Shown: positions 16,903-24,421 of the stretch, piece by piece
How the letters are laid out: each line of letters begins with the position of its first letter
How positions within the stretch are numbered: the first letter of the stretch is position 1
Source of the DNA: Lachnospiraceae bacterium
Lineage (GTDB): Bacteria > Bacillota > Clostridia > Lachnospirales > Lachnospiraceae
NCBI GenBank assembly: GCA_022769625.1
Contig: JALEJP010000028.1
Span: 1-35,918, forward strand
Reading direction: 5' to 3'
DNA length: 35,918 bases
Translations under genes and position numbers: made by a program
Notes under the pieces: model-generated
The model's input: only the letters and a program-made list of their open reading frames with translations
Database searches by the model: none
What the model was told of the DNA's origin: nothing

Positions 16903-19218
16903 TCAGCCTGTGGTACGCTCAATATCTATCACGCTCTCCACCTGTCTGATCTTCTCGATCAGGCTGTTTAACTCCTCTTTCCCCTGTACATCAAACGAAA
17001 GTGCGATCGTAGCAATGCCCTGTTTGCTTACCCGGCAGTTCAAAGAACTCAGATCAATCTTTCGCTCTGTAAAAATCTTGGAAATGTCCACCAACAGTCC
17101 GGTGCGGTTATAACCGAAAATCTTGATCTCCGCCGTATAACGCTCTTTTACATCAGGATCTGCTTTCTGCCATTCCGCATCGATCAGACGCGCGCGGTCT
17201 TCCTCCGTCAGATTGATCACATTGACACAATCGGTACGATGAATGGAAATCCCCCGCCCACGTGTGACAAAACCAACAATTTCATCTCCGGGCACCGGAG
17301 AACAGCATTTGGAAAAGCGAACTGCCACATCATGGATCCCCTTTACCACAATACCGCTCTTGGATTTGGCAATGCGCATCTTTTCCTTGCTGCCTGCCGC
17401 CTCCATGATATGCTCATCGGTGATCTCCTTCTGATGCTGCTTGTTATACTCATCCAGCAGCTTGTTGACCACCTGCCCCTCCTTCAGGCCGCCATGGCCA
17501 ATGGCCGCCAGCGTGGAATCCCAGTCACGGAATCCATACTTACGCATCACACTTTCCATATATGCCGGCTTCATCAGGTCACTCATCGGGATCGTCTTAG
17601 CCTTACAGTAGGATGCAATCAACTCTTTTCCTCTGTTGATATTATCCTCCTTCAGTTCGTTTTTAAACCACTGATTAATCTTGTTTTTCGCCTGAGTACT
17701 TTTTACGATCTTCAGCCAGTCACGACTTGGCCCCTTGGAATTCTGCGAAGTCAGTATCTCGATACGGTCGCCGTTCTGAATGACATAATCAATGTTTACC
17801 AGTTTTCCGTTTACCCGGGCCCCAATCATCTTATTTCCCACTGCACTGTGAATACTGTAGGCAAAATCAATCGGAGTCGATCCATTTGGAAGATTTTTCA
17901 CATCGCCTGCCGGAGTAAAACAGTAGACACTTTCCGCAAACAAATCCAGGTCACTTTTCAGAAGGCTCATAAACTCCTTGTTATCTGACATATCCTTCTG
18001 CCATTCCAGAATCTGACGCAGCCAGCTCAGTTTTTCTTCTTCCTGCTTCGTCACATTGACCGTTCCGCCGTTATTGGCAGATTCTTTATATTTCCAGTGC
18101 GCCGCAATACCATATTCGGCGGTGCGGTGCATTTCAAATGTACGTATCTGAATTTCAAACGGACGCCCGCCCGGACCGATCAGTGTAGTGTGAAGTGACT
18201 GATACATATTCGGCTTAGGCATGGCAATATAATCCTTAAAGCGCCCCGGTATGGGCTTGTACATCTCATGAATAACACCCAGCGCAGCGTAACAGTCTTT
18301 CACCGTATCAACAATGATGCGAACTGCAAACAGATCATAAATCTGGTCGATGGTCTTATCCTGATTGACCATTTTCTTGTAAATGCTGAAGAAATGCTTC
18401 ACACGCCCGTCAATCTGCGCTTTGATGCCGGCCTTCTCGATATGTTTTTTTACCTCTGACACAATACCGTCTACAAACTTCTGACGCTCCGTCTTGCGAA
18501 GGGCTATCTTTTCCACCAGATCATAATATACTTCCGGTTCCAGATATTTGAGAGAAAGATCATCCAGCTCAACCTTAATTTTTGAAATACCGAGACGCTG
18601 TGCAAGAGGCGCATAGATATCCATGGTTTCCCGCGCTTTCTCTTTTTGCTTTTCCGGTTTCATATATTTCAGTGTACGCATGTTATGTAAACGATCCGCA
18701 AGCTTGATCAGAATCACACGGATATCCTTTGCCATGGCGAGAAACATTTTTCTCAGATTCTCCGCCTGCAGCTCCACCTTATCCTTGGAATAATTCAACT
18801 GTCCCAGTTTTGTGACACCCTCCACCAGAAGTGCCACTTCAGCGCCGAACTCCTGTGTGATCTCCTCGGTGGTCATAACCGTATCCTCCACCACATCATG
18901 CAGCAGCCCGGCCACAATGGTCTCCTTATCCAACTCCAGATCGGCAAGAATAATAGCCACACACAGCGGATGAATAATATAAGGCTCACCGGATTTCCTT
19001 TTCTGATCCTTATGCGCCTCATATGCGATCCGGTATGCCTTCTCGATCATACTGATGTCCGCAGACGGATGGTATTTTCTCACGCTGGAAATCAATTCCT
19101 GATAAAGCACTTCCGGACTGGTAAAATCATCCATAGCCTTTACGCTTGCATCCGCTTTTTTGATCTCTGCCTGTTTTTTTTCTGTTATTTTGTCAATTTT
19201 CGTCTTTTCGTCGCCCAT
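16903..19218 (-). CDS. relA: Bifunctional (p)ppGpp synthetase/hydrolase
   Basis: This Rel enzyme makes and degrades the alarmone (p)ppGpp in the stringent response. The 771-residue product has an intact hydrolase domain (HDVVEDT, His107-Asp108), a synthetase domain with RVKHFFSIYKKM (272-283) and RFKDYIAMPKPNMYQSLHTT (326-345), a TGS domain (about 430-490), a helical and Cys-rich zinc-finger region (KCCSPVPGDEIVGF and HRTDC), and a C-terminal ACT domain (about 692-768). Both catalytic halves look active. The ATG at 19216-19218 has AGAGG 9 nt upstream. The gene follows apt by 50 bp; dtd, often next to relA in Firmicutes, is absent here. Confidence 0.97.
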   Translation of the reverse strand: MGDEKTKIDKITEKKQAEIKKADASVKAMDDFTSPEVLYQELISSVRKYHPSADISMIEKAYRIAYEAHKDQKRKSGEPYIIHPLCVAIILADLELDKETIVAGLLHDVVEDTVMTTEEITQEFGAEVALLVEGVTKLGQLNYSKDKVELQAENLRKMFLAMAKDIRVILIKLADRLHNMRTLKYMKPEKQKEKARETMDIYAPLAQRLGISKIKVELDDLSLKYLEPEVYYDLVEKIALRKTERQKFVDGIVSEVKKHIEKAGIKAQIDGRVKHFFSIYKKMVNQDKTIDQIYDLFAVRIIVDTVKDCYAALGVIHEMYKPIPGRFKDYIAMPKPNMYQSLHTTLIGPGGRPFEIQIRTFEMHRTAEYGIAAHWKYKESANNGGTVNVTKQEEEKLSWLRQILEWQKDMSDNKEFMSLLKSDLDLFAESVYCFTPAGDVKNLPNGSTPIDFAYSIHSAVGNKMIGARVNGKLVNIDYVIQNGDRIEILTSQNSKGPSRDWLKIVKSTQAKNKINQWFKNELKEDNINRGKELIASYCKAKTIPMSDLMKPAYMESVMRKYGFRDWDSTLAAIGHGGLKEGQVVNKLLDEYNKQHQKEITDEHIMEAAGSKEKMRIAKSKSGIVVKGIHDVAVRFSKCCSPVPGDEIVGFVTRGRGISIHRTDCVNVINLTEEDRARLIDAEWQKADPDVKERYTAEIKIFGYNRTGLLVDISKIFTERKIDLSSLNCRVSKQGIATIALSFDVQGKEELNSLIEKIRQVESVIDIERTTG

Positions 19219-19268
19219 AGTCAGTAACCTCTTTCCGGAAATTCACAAATCTTATGGTTCTGCCCCGA

Positions 19269-19793
19269 TTATTTACCCTCATAGCAGAGCACAGACTCCA
19301 CATCATAACCTTTCAGCCTGTCGCGTCCCTTAAGCCCTGCAAGCTCCATCAGAAATACGACCTTTACTACCTCTCCTCCCAGCTGTTCAACCAGCTTGAT
19401 GGCTGCTTCTATGGTTCCTCCTGTGGCAATCAGATCATCCACAAGCACCACCTTCTGTCCCGGTCTGATGGAATCCTTATGCATTTCAATCACAGCGCTT
19501 CCGTACTCCAGATCATACTCCATACTCACAGTCTCACAGGGAAGCTTTCCTTTTTTTCGCACCGGCACAAACGGCTTATGCAGGTTATACGCAATCGGAA
19601 CTCCAAAGATAAATCCTCTGGACTCGGTACCTGCTACCACATCAAAATCCGTGTCCGCAAGTTTCTCCTGCATGGACATGATTGCCAGATGCAGCCCGTC
19701 TGCATCCTGCAGAATACTGGTAATGTCTCTGAAAATAATACCTGGCTCCGGAAAATCCGGTATACTTCTTACATACTCTTCCAATTTTTTCAT
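19269..19793 (-). CDS. apt: Adenine phosphoribosyltransferase
   Basis: This enzyme salvages adenine to AMP using PRPP in the cytoplasm. The 174-residue protein has the family start LEEYVRSIPDFPEPGIIFRD, the segment GTESRGFIFG and the PRPP-binding motif VVLVDDLIATGGT. Length is standard. The ATG at 19793 has GGAGG 9 nt upstream. It heads the operon that continues into relA; its promoter is at 19891-19919. The association of apt with relA is conserved in Firmicutes. Confidence 0.97.
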   Translation of the reverse strand: MKKLEEYVRSIPDFPEPGIIFRDITSILQDADGLHLAIMSMQEKLADTDFDVVAGTESRGFIFGVPIAYNLHKPFVPVRKKGKLPCETVSMEYDLEYGSAVIEMHKDSIRPGQKVVLVDDLIATGGTIEAAIKLVEQLGGEVVKVVFLMELAGLKGRDRLKGYDVESVLCYEGK

Positions 19794-19890
19794 GGGTTTA
19801 CTCCTCCTGTGTGCTGCACATGCGACTGTAAGCCGCCAATGATCAGTTGGTTTTGAGAAATGCTTTCTGCCTTTCTCACATCATTTTATT

Positions 19891-19919
19891 AGTATAGCAT
19901 CCAAAGGTCATATTTGCAA
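19891..19919 (-). promoter_or_regulatory. Promoter of the apt-relA-hisS-aspS operon
   Basis: On the minus strand, -35 TTGCAA (19914-19919), 17-bp spacer and -10 TATACT (19891-19896). The leader is about 95 nt. I looked for a T-box in it and saw none. Confidence 0.7.
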
Positions 19920-19963
19920 TATCCTTCCTCAAAAATGCCACCGACTGCCGCCGACTGCAGAAT

Positions 19964-20006
19964 CAGCCACCGAAAGCTTTCTCCGGATACATGACAACGC
20001 CAAAAA
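19964..20006. repeat. Terminator-associated repeat, copy A
   Basis: The core at 19964-19987 ends in GAAAGCTTTCTCCGGA, identical to copy B (31662-31677). It continues TACATGACAAC, nearly as in copy C. On the minus strand the repeat starts directly after the T-run of the tRNA-Leu terminator. GAAAGCTTTC and TCCGGA are themselves palindromes. Confidence 0.6.
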
Positions 20007-20043
20007 GCAGGTGACACATGCTGTTCTCCCATGTATCGCCTGC
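20007..20043 (-). terminator. Intrinsic terminator after tRNA-Leu(CAG) copy 1
   Basis: A 14-bp stem with two wobble pairs joins 20007-20020 and 20030-20043, loop 20021-20029, followed on the minus strand by five T. Confidence 0.85.
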
Positions 20044-20075
20044 CGTATCACTGCTTCGTTTTCGCATATAAAAAA

Positions 20076-20159
20076 TGCGGAAGGCGGGACTTGAACCCGC
20101 ACGGTATTGCTACCACAGGCACCTGAAGCCTGCGCGTCTGCCAATTCCGCCACTTCCGC
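20076..20159 (-). tRNA. tRNA-Leu (anticodon CAG), copy 1
   Basis: The 84-nt gene folds as a class II tRNA: acceptor GCGGAAG/CTTCCGC with discriminator A, anticodon stem CAGGC/GCCTG with loop TTCAGGT (anticodon CAG), a long variable arm and the T-arm GGGTTCAAGTCCC. CCA is not encoded. It is identical to the copies at 22836 and 22968 but on the opposite strand. It has its own promoter and terminator. Confidence 0.97.
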
Positions 20160-20171
20160 ATCACACTTAAT

Positions 20172-20200
20172 TTTATACCACAATCCTCTTCGTATGTCAA
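20172..20200 (-). promoter_or_regulatory. Promoter of tRNA-Leu(CAG) copy 1
   Basis: Consensus -35 TTGACA (minus strand of 20195-20200), 17-bp spacer and -10 TATAAA (minus strand of 20172-20177), about 12 bp before the tRNA 5' end. Confidence 0.85.
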
Positions 20201-20257
20201 CTGTTTTTTAAATTTTTCTGTTTTTTTACTCTTTTGCTATTTTTTCTACAATAGCAT

Positions 20258-21019
20258 CTATTCTGGCTGACCGGGGATCTGCTTCACAAAAACATAAGTT
20301 CTTTCATCCGACAGCTTTTCCTGGAACCGATATCCAAGCCCAGTAAATTCCTTTACTTCCTCCGGATGTCGGATCTGTCTCTCTGCCATAAACCGTACCA
20401 TCTCACCGCGTGCCATTTTACAGAGCGTCCCTTTTTCTCTGACCTTTCCATCCTGATATTCTCCAAAGACACAGGTAATAAAGCGGATCCCTTCCTTCCG
20501 ATAGGTGGAAATACTCCGGCTGTACTCTTTCGAGGCAAGATTCAGAACGCAATCCGTCTCCTTCAGAAGGCAATCTGCAATCTGGCTGCCCCAGTAATCG
20601 TACAGAGAATGACATCCTTCCAGATCAATCCCTGCCTGCATCTCCAGGCGATAGGGAACTACCCCGTCAAAAGGACGCAGCAACCCATAAAACCCGGACA
20701 AAATCCGCAGATGCTCTTCCACATATCGAAGCGCGCCCTCTTCCAGTACCAAGGGAGCCATGTACTGATACTGTATCCCCTCATAAGAAAGAATAGCAGG
20801 TGTCAGCCCTCTGTGGAGATCCATATCCTTCAGTCTCTGATAATTCTGTTCTGCCAGCCTGTCGCTGCATTTCCACAGCTTCTTTGCCTCCTCAAACGAA
20901 AGCCCCTGCAGATATTCTTTTAATTCTTCTGCCTGATGTAAAAACACCGGAAGCTGATGATAATCCAGCACATCCGTATTCCGGCGCATCTTTTTGGCAG
21001 GTGAAATAATCATTCTCAT
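20258..21019 (-). CDS. yaaA: YaaA family protein (peroxide stress protein, DUF328)
   Basis: The 253-residue protein opens MRMIISPAKKMR, the diagnostic N-terminus of YaaA, and contains the family segments LSYEGIQYQYM, LSGFYGLLRPFDGVVPYRLEM and LNLASKEYSRSI. In E. coli YaaA limits intracellular unincorporated iron under hydrogen peroxide stress, and the fold binds DNA; the role in an anaerobe is inferred by homology. The ATG at 21017-21019 is chosen because AGGAGG lies 4-5 nt upstream; the longer in-frame start runs into the tRNA terminator. It lies between two tRNA-Leu genes on the same strand, without a clear promoter of its own. Confidence 0.93.
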   Translation of the reverse strand: MRMIISPAKKMRRNTDVLDYHQLPVFLHQAEELKEYLQGLSFEEAKKLWKCSDRLAEQNYQRLKDMDLHRGLTPAILSYEGIQYQYMAPLVLEEGALRYVEEHLRILSGFYGLLRPFDGVVPYRLEMQAGIDLEGCHSLYDYWGSQIADCLLKETDCVLNLASKEYSRSISTYRKEGIRFITCVFGEYQDGKVREKGTLCKMARGEMVRFMAERQIRHPEEVKEFTGLGYRFQEKLSDERTYVFVKQIPGQPE

Positions 21020-21054
21020 ATTGCCTCCTGCATCGCAGTTACATAATAAAGAAA

Positions 21055-21080
21055 AAGAAGCCTTGAAACCAAGACTTCTT
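21055..21080 (-). terminator. Intrinsic terminator after tRNA-Leu(AAG)
   Basis: An 11-bp stem with one wobble pair joins 21055-21065 and 21070-21080, loop of four, followed on the minus strand by a T-rich tract. It lies 5 nt past the tRNA 3' end. Transcription of yaaA may depend on read-through. Confidence 0.8.
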
Positions 21081-21084
21081 TCCA

Positions 21085-21169
21085 TGCAGTTGACGGGACT
21101 TGAACCCGTACCCAGTTAACCCGGACTAGATCCTTAGTCTAGCGCGTATGCCAATTCCGCCACAACTGC
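21085..21169 (-). tRNA. tRNA-Leu (anticodon AAG)
   Basis: The 85-nt class II tRNA has acceptor GCAGTTG/CAACTGC with discriminator A, D-arm as in the CAG copies, anticodon stem CTAGA/TCTAG with loop CTAAGGA, long variable arm and T-arm GGGTTCAAGTCCC. With T33 fixed, positions 34-36 are AAG. An A at position 34 would need TadA-type deamination to inosine to read CUU and CUC. CCA is not encoded. Confidence 0.92.
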
Positions 21170-21181
21170 CTGACGAAAAGA

Positions 21182-21210
21182 AGTATATCACCAGGAGCAT
21201 CTTTCGTCAA
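21182..21210 (-). promoter_or_regulatory. Promoter of tRNA-Leu(AAG)
   Basis: -35 TTGACG (minus strand of 21205-21210), 17-bp spacer and -10 TATACT (minus strand of 21182-21187). An 8-bp inverted repeat (TGACGAAA at 21171-21178 with TTTCGTCA at 21202-21209) surrounds the -10. Confidence 0.85.
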
Positions 21211-21307
21211 GAGTTTTTTTGGAATTTTTTAAATTTTTTCTTCACTTCTAACAATTCTCACATTTCACGTTCCCGTGAACAACAAGAACTATCCTTCTTT
21301 CATCCGG

Positions 21308-22249
21308 CTAAGGATTGCACCGTTTACAGGGTTCATACCCCTGTTCCAGCATTTTTTCCCGCGTCCCGGTGATAGTTTCTTTATTTTCTTCTTTGATATC
21401 CGGCACGCTGGAACAATCTGGTCTGTGAAATTTTCCGGTTCCCGTATTGATAACATACTGTGTGCCGTCTCCTGATGCCTCTGGCTCCTCTTCCGAACGT
21501 TTACTGTCTCCGGTAGCATAATCAATCACAATCCCCGGTTGATTGTTATAGGCATAAATGTGAAAACAGATTCCTTCCCCATCGTCTTCCACTGACAGAG
21601 CTTCCATCTGTACACCATTTGCCACCAGGTTATCCCCATAAAAAATGGGTGTCACGCGATACAGTACATGATTGCCCGTTTCTTTGATGTAATCTGCAAC
21701 CATATTTTCAAAGGGAAGCATCCCTTCCACATTCAGATATCTGGTTCCGGTGATCAGATTTCGCTCATTGGCATTTTCCGCTGTCAGCTGATACCCAATC
21801 AGATGGCAGCGGTTAAAAAGATACTTTCCGTCCACGTTATCATATTTTGTGGTATGCCATCCCGTTGGTTTGACCTGTCCAATGGCACCCCTTTTTTCCG
21901 TCGGCATCAAATCCGGACCGATGTTTGCAATTGCGGTCGTGCATCTGCCCAGACTGTCCAGTTCCCCGTAGCTTTCATAGGAGTGATCGGAATAATCTTC
22001 CTCCGTAAATTCCGGTTCATTCTGATTCAGCACAACATACGGTTCTCCCGAAAATTCCGGTATATCCGCAAGGGTTCGGGCAGCCGTTTCCGTATCTTTC
22101 TCACCATTCCGTTCGGTACTCTGCTGTGCCTTCTGCAGGTTTCCTCCCACCTGACCCGTTTCCTGCCGTCCGCAGGCTCCGGTAAAAAGTGCTGCCGCAA
22201 GCAAAAACACCACAGCAGCCGTACACCATCCGGTTCGTTTTTTTCTCAT
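21308..22249 (-). CDS. Secreted DNA/RNA non-specific endonuclease lipoprotein with a Cys/His C-terminal domain
   Basis: The roughly 313-residue product has a lipoprotein signal (lipobox FTGAC), a low-complexity linker, and a beta-beta-alpha metal nuclease domain of the EndA/DNA-entry nuclease type. Around residues 145-170 it reads NRCHLIGYQLTAENANERNL, where NRCH stands for the usual DRGH and supplies the catalytic histidine; TGTRYLNVEGML follows. A C-terminal unit (about 263-313) reads YVINTGTGKFHRPDC ... GYEPCKRCNP, a probable zinc-binding fold seen at the ends of Gram-positive surface nucleases. The ATG at 22247-22249 gives a 4-bp ATGA overlap with the upstream gene; ATG at 22255 is an alternative. 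Likely role: DNA degradation or uptake at the cell surface. Confidence 0.88.
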   Translation of the reverse strand: MRKKRTGWCTAAVVFLLAAALFTGACGRQETGQVGGNLQKAQQSTERNGEKDTETAARTLADIPEFSGEPYVVLNQNEPEFTEEDYSDHSYESYGELDSLGRCTTAIANIGPDLMPTEKRGAIGQVKPTGWHTTKYDNVDGKYLFNRCHLIGYQLTAENANERNLITGTRYLNVEGMLPFENMVADYIKETGNHVLYRVTPIFYGDNLVANGVQMEALSVEDDGEGICFHIYAYNNQPGIVIDYATGDSKRSEEEPEASGDGTQYVINTGTGKFHRPDCSSVPDIKEENKETITGTREKMLEQGYEPCKRCNP

Positions 22250-22689
22250 ACCCATTTTCCTTCCTCCATAGATTCTGATTTTCCTTTGCGGTATACCACC
22301 TCTGTGATTTTTTCATGAGAATAGCCTGAAAAATCCCGTCTGGACACCCTGTGCCATCCATCTCGCGGCATCTTAAAATACCGGTCTGCCGGATATTTTC
22401 TGTTCCAGCAGAAAATGATCAAAGCCTCCAGGCGATCCTTCACCTCTGACAGTTCCTGATTCTCCACAAAACACAATTCCTTCTCTCCGGCTTTTTCCAG
22501 CCCCCTCTCATCAACCCTCACATTTTCCGGTATCCCTTCTTCAAAAAGATTTGCGGAAAAGGGATCGATCCAAAGGATCGAATCTTCTGCCAGCTCCAGA
22601 ACCCGCCGGATGACTTCGCGATCCCTGGACTGTCTCCTTTTGTTGAATAACATCCCTCCCCGGTCATCCAGGCATACAATTGCGATCAC
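22246..22689 (-). CDS. Small DHFR-like protein of unknown function
   Basis: The 147-residue product opens MIAIVCLDDRGGMLFNKRRQSRDR, resembling the first strand and loop of dihydrofolate reductase-like proteins, followed by ILWIDPFSANLF and a C-terminal strand pair around IIFCWNRKYPADRYF and SHEKITEVVYRK. I recall similar unnamed proteins in Lachnospiraceae but cannot assign an activity; a true folate reductase is doubtful at this length. The GTG at 22687-22689 is chosen because GGAGG lies 7 nt upstream, while a GTG two codons earlier is too close. It is first in a two-gene operon with the nuclease, read from a promoter divergent to the tRNA-Leu pair. Confidence 0.72.
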   Translation of the reverse strand: MIAIVCLDDRGGMLFNKRRQSRDREVIRRVLELAEDSILWIDPFSANLFEEGIPENVRVDERGLEKAGEKELCFVENQELSEVKDRLEALIIFCWNRKYPADRYFKMPRDGWHRVSRRDFSGYSHEKITEVVYRKGKSESMEEGKWV

Positions 22690-22721
22690 AAACACTCCTC
22701 CTTTTCCCTGTCTCTCTAAGC

Positions 22722-22750
22722 ATTGTACTAAATATAAACAATTCTGTAAA
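22722..22750 (-). promoter_or_regulatory. Promoter of the DHFR-like/nuclease operon
   Basis: -35 TTTACA (minus strand of 22745-22750), 17-bp spacer and -10 TACAAT (minus strand of 22722-22727). Confidence 0.7.
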
Positions 22751-22767
22751 TATTTTTCAAAAAACTA

Positions 22768-22796
22768 TTGACACTTTTCCCTTCCTATAGTATTAT
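22768..22796 (+). promoter_or_regulatory. Promoter of the tandem tRNA-Leu(CAG) pair
   Basis: Consensus -35 TTGACA (22768-22773), 17-bp spacer and -10 TATTAT (22791-22796), about 40 bp before the first tRNA. Both tRNAs are probably processed from one transcript ending at 23105. Confidence 0.85.
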
Positions 22797-22835
22797 ATTT
22801 TTCGTGAGTTGAGAAACAGCCTCACAGAACAAAAC

Positions 22836-22919
22836 GCGGAAGTGGCGGAATTGGCAGACGCGCAGGCTTCAGGTGCCTGTGGTAGCAATACCGTGCGGGT
22901 TCAAGTCCCGCCTTCCGCA
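22836..22919 (+). tRNA. tRNA-Leu (anticodon CAG), copy 2
   Basis: The 84-nt class II tRNA is identical base for base to the genes at 20076-20159 (opposite strand) and 22968-23051. Anticodon loop TTCAGGT, discriminator A, no encoded CCA. It precedes copy 3 by 48 bp. Confidence 0.97.
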
Positions 22920-22967
22920 CTCTTTTCTCTGTAAAGCGTGCGTTTCAGACAACTTCATATAACAAAT

Positions 22968-23051
22968 GCGGAAGTGGCGGAATTGGCAGACGCGCAGGCT
23001 TCAGGTGCCTGTGGTAGCAATACCGTGCGGGTTCAAGTCCCGCCTTCCGCA
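22968..23051 (+). tRNA. tRNA-Leu (anticodon CAG), copy 3
   Basis: The 84-nt class II tRNA is identical to copy 2 just upstream. No promoter is seen in the 48-bp spacer, so co-transcription with copy 2 is likely. A strong hairpin terminator follows. Confidence 0.97.
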
Positions 23052-23061
23052 TTCTTTTTTT

Positions 23062-23105
23062 CCTCTGCGAAAGCATTTCTGTGAAACAGATTGCTTTCAC
23101 AGAGG
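23062..23105 (+). terminator. Terminator of the tRNA-Leu pair
   Basis: A long interrupted stem (CCTCTG-GAAAGC-CTGT on the left, matched on the right by ACAGA-GCTTTC-CAGAGG) is followed by six T at 23106-23111. Confidence 0.85.
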
Positions 23106-23150
23106 TTTTTTGTTCCGCACACAAAGCTGTGCATCGTTTGCACGAAATAC

Positions 23151-23194
23151 TTTTGTTACACAGGAAATTCGAAGGAATTTCCTGTGCAACAAAA
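23151..23194. repeat. 20-bp inverted repeat between convergent transcripts
   Basis: 23151-23170 pairs with 23175-23194 around the loop GAAG, with a single mismatch. In both directions the T-rich side is 5' of the stem and the A-rich side 3', so it is not a normal intrinsic terminator. It lies between the tRNA pair (plus) and rplT (minus). Confidence 0.6.
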
Positions 23195-23212
23195 AAAGAA
23201 GGCAAATCCTTC
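23191..23212 (-). terminator. Terminator of infC-rpmI-rplT
   Basis: The short stem GAAGG-ATTTG-CCTTC (minus strand of 23198-23212) is followed by seven T (23191-23197). The T-run is shared with the arm of the 20-bp inverted repeat. Confidence 0.7.
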
Positions 23213-23246
23213 ACGAATTCACCTTCTCGAACCTTTTTCTGTATGA

Positions 23247-23603
23247 TTAAGCCAGTTTCGATTTAGCCAGTTCTGCCAGTGTTGCAAAACCTTCTGCATC
23301 ATTTACTGCCATGTCTGCCAGGATCTTACGATTCATCTCAACACCTGCAAGCTTCAGACCATACATAAATTTGCTGTAGGACAGACCATTCATTCTTGCT
23401 GCTGCATTGATACGTGCAATCCACAGCTGTCTGAACTGACGCTTTTTCTGTTTTCTTCCTGCATAGGAGCTGGTCAGCGCTCTCATAACAGACTGTTTTG
23501 CAACGCGGTACTGTTTGGAGCGTGCGCCTCTGTAACCTTTTGCCAGTTTCAATACTCTATTATGTTTCTTCTTAGCGTTCATGCCGCCTTTAATTCTTGC
23601 CAT
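23247..23603 (-). CDS. rplT: 50S ribosomal protein L20
   Basis: L20 is needed for early 50S assembly and, in Bacillus, represses its own operon by attenuation. The 118-residue product opens [20 protein letters not shown] and contains [18 protein letters not shown] and [14 protein letters not shown]-type sequence, all family standard. The ATG is at 23603, 25 bp after rpmI, with a strong GGAGG. It is the third gene of the infC operon. Confidence 0.98.
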   Translation of the reverse strand: MARIKGGMNAKKKHNRVLKLAKGYRGARSKQYRVAKQSVMRALTSSYAGRKQKKRQFRQLWIARINAAARMNGLSYSKFMYGLKLAGVEMNRKILADMAVNDAEGFATLAELAKSKLA

Positions 23604-23628
23604 GTCTTATTTCCTCCTTCGCTTATTC

Positions 23629-23826
23629 TTATAAATAAGGTAAAATCTTCTTCATGTTCTTGAAGTTTGTAGCATCGGTAATGGTTGCTTTTCTCAAGTT
23701 TCTCTTTCTCTTTGCAGATTTTTTGGTTAAGATATGGCTCTTGTAAGCTTTATTTCTTTTCAGTTTCCCTGTACCTGTTTTTTTGAAACGTTTTGCAGCT
23801 GCTCTGCTTGTTTTAATTTTTGGCAT
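23629..23826 (-). CDS. rpmI: 50S ribosomal protein L35
   Basis: This small basic ribosomal protein of 65 residues opens [20 protein letters not shown] and has [20 protein letters not shown], the family core. It lies between infC and rplT in the standard order, with GGAGG upstream of the ATG at 23826. Confidence 0.98.
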   Translation of the reverse strand: MPKIKTSRAAAKRFKKTGTGKLKRNKAYKSHILTKKSAKRKRNLRKATITDATNFKNMKKILPYL

Positions 23827-23897
23827 TTTATGATTTCCTCCTTGTTTAAATTCTTACTCATCCGGCAATACTGCCTCTCTATTTTAACCAAACGTTC

Positions 23898-24407
23898 TCA
23901 GGAACGCTTTTCAGTTAAAAACATAGCCATGATTCTTCCTTCCATCTTCGCCGGCTTATCTACAATCGCAATATCTTCCAGTGCCTTCGCAAAATCTTCC
24001 AAAATATGTTTGCTGGACTGTACGTGTGCCATTTCTCTTCCCCTGAAGCGAAGGGTTACCTTAACCTTGTTTCCCTTCTCGATGAACTTTCTGGCAGAAG
24101 CAACCTTTGTATTCAAATCGTTTACATCAATATTCGGTGACAGGCGAACTTCTTTCACCTCAATCGTCTTCTGCTTTTTCTTTGCTTCTTTCTCTTTTCT
24201 TGCCAGCTCATAACGGTATTTACCGTAATCAATAATCTTGCATACCGGCGGCTTTGCCTGTGGCGCAATCTTTACCAAATCCAGTTCTGCCTCTTTTGCA
24301 ATTTTCATTGCCTCTCTGGAAGACATGATTCCAAGCTGCTGTCCATCTTCCCCGATCAGACGTACTTCTCTGTCTCTGATCTGCTCATTAATCATTAACT
24401 CGCTAAT
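23898..24407 (-). CDS. infC: Translation initiation factor IF-3, AUU start
   Basis: IF-3 binds the 30S subunit and checks the start codon and initiator tRNA. The product has the N-domain INEQIRDREVRLIGEDGQQLG, the linker with YRYELARKEKEAKKKQK, and the C-domain KEVRLSPNIDVND to the end. The start is taken as ATT at 24405-24407 because GGAGG (24417-24421) lies 9 nt upstream; the first ATG (24395) would be 21 nt away. The resulting N-terminus (M)SELMINEQIR parallels Bacillus IF-3, which also uses AUU. A non-AUG start lets IF-3 limit its own synthesis. Length is about 169 residues. Confidence 0.95.
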   Translation of the reverse strand: MSELMINEQIRDREVRLIGEDGQQLGIMSSREAMKIAKEAELDLVKIAPQAKPPVCKIIDYGKYRYELARKEKEAKKKQKTIEVKEVRLSPNIDVNDLNTKVASARKFIEKGNKVKVTLRFRGREMAHVQSSKHILEDFAKALEDIAIVDKPAKMEGRIMAMFLTEKRS

Positions 24408-24421
24408 AGTTTTGCACCTCC

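Noticed and set aside
19794-19895. T-box or riboswitch in front of apt-relA-hisS-aspS
   Set aside because: I looked for the T-box AGGGUGG-like tail and specifier stem and saw neither.
19929-20183. Open frame over tRNA-Leu(CAG) copy 1 (protein with AELADAQASGACGS)
   Set aside because: It is the well-known false protein made by translating a leucine tRNA gene.
20258-21085. Longer start for YaaA
   Set aside because: The extra N-terminus reads into the terminator after tRNA-Leu(AAG) and lacks a ribosome binding site.
22966-23250. Open frames over tRNA-Leu(CAG) copy 3 on both strands
   Set aside because: They read through the tRNA and its terminator and have no family signature.
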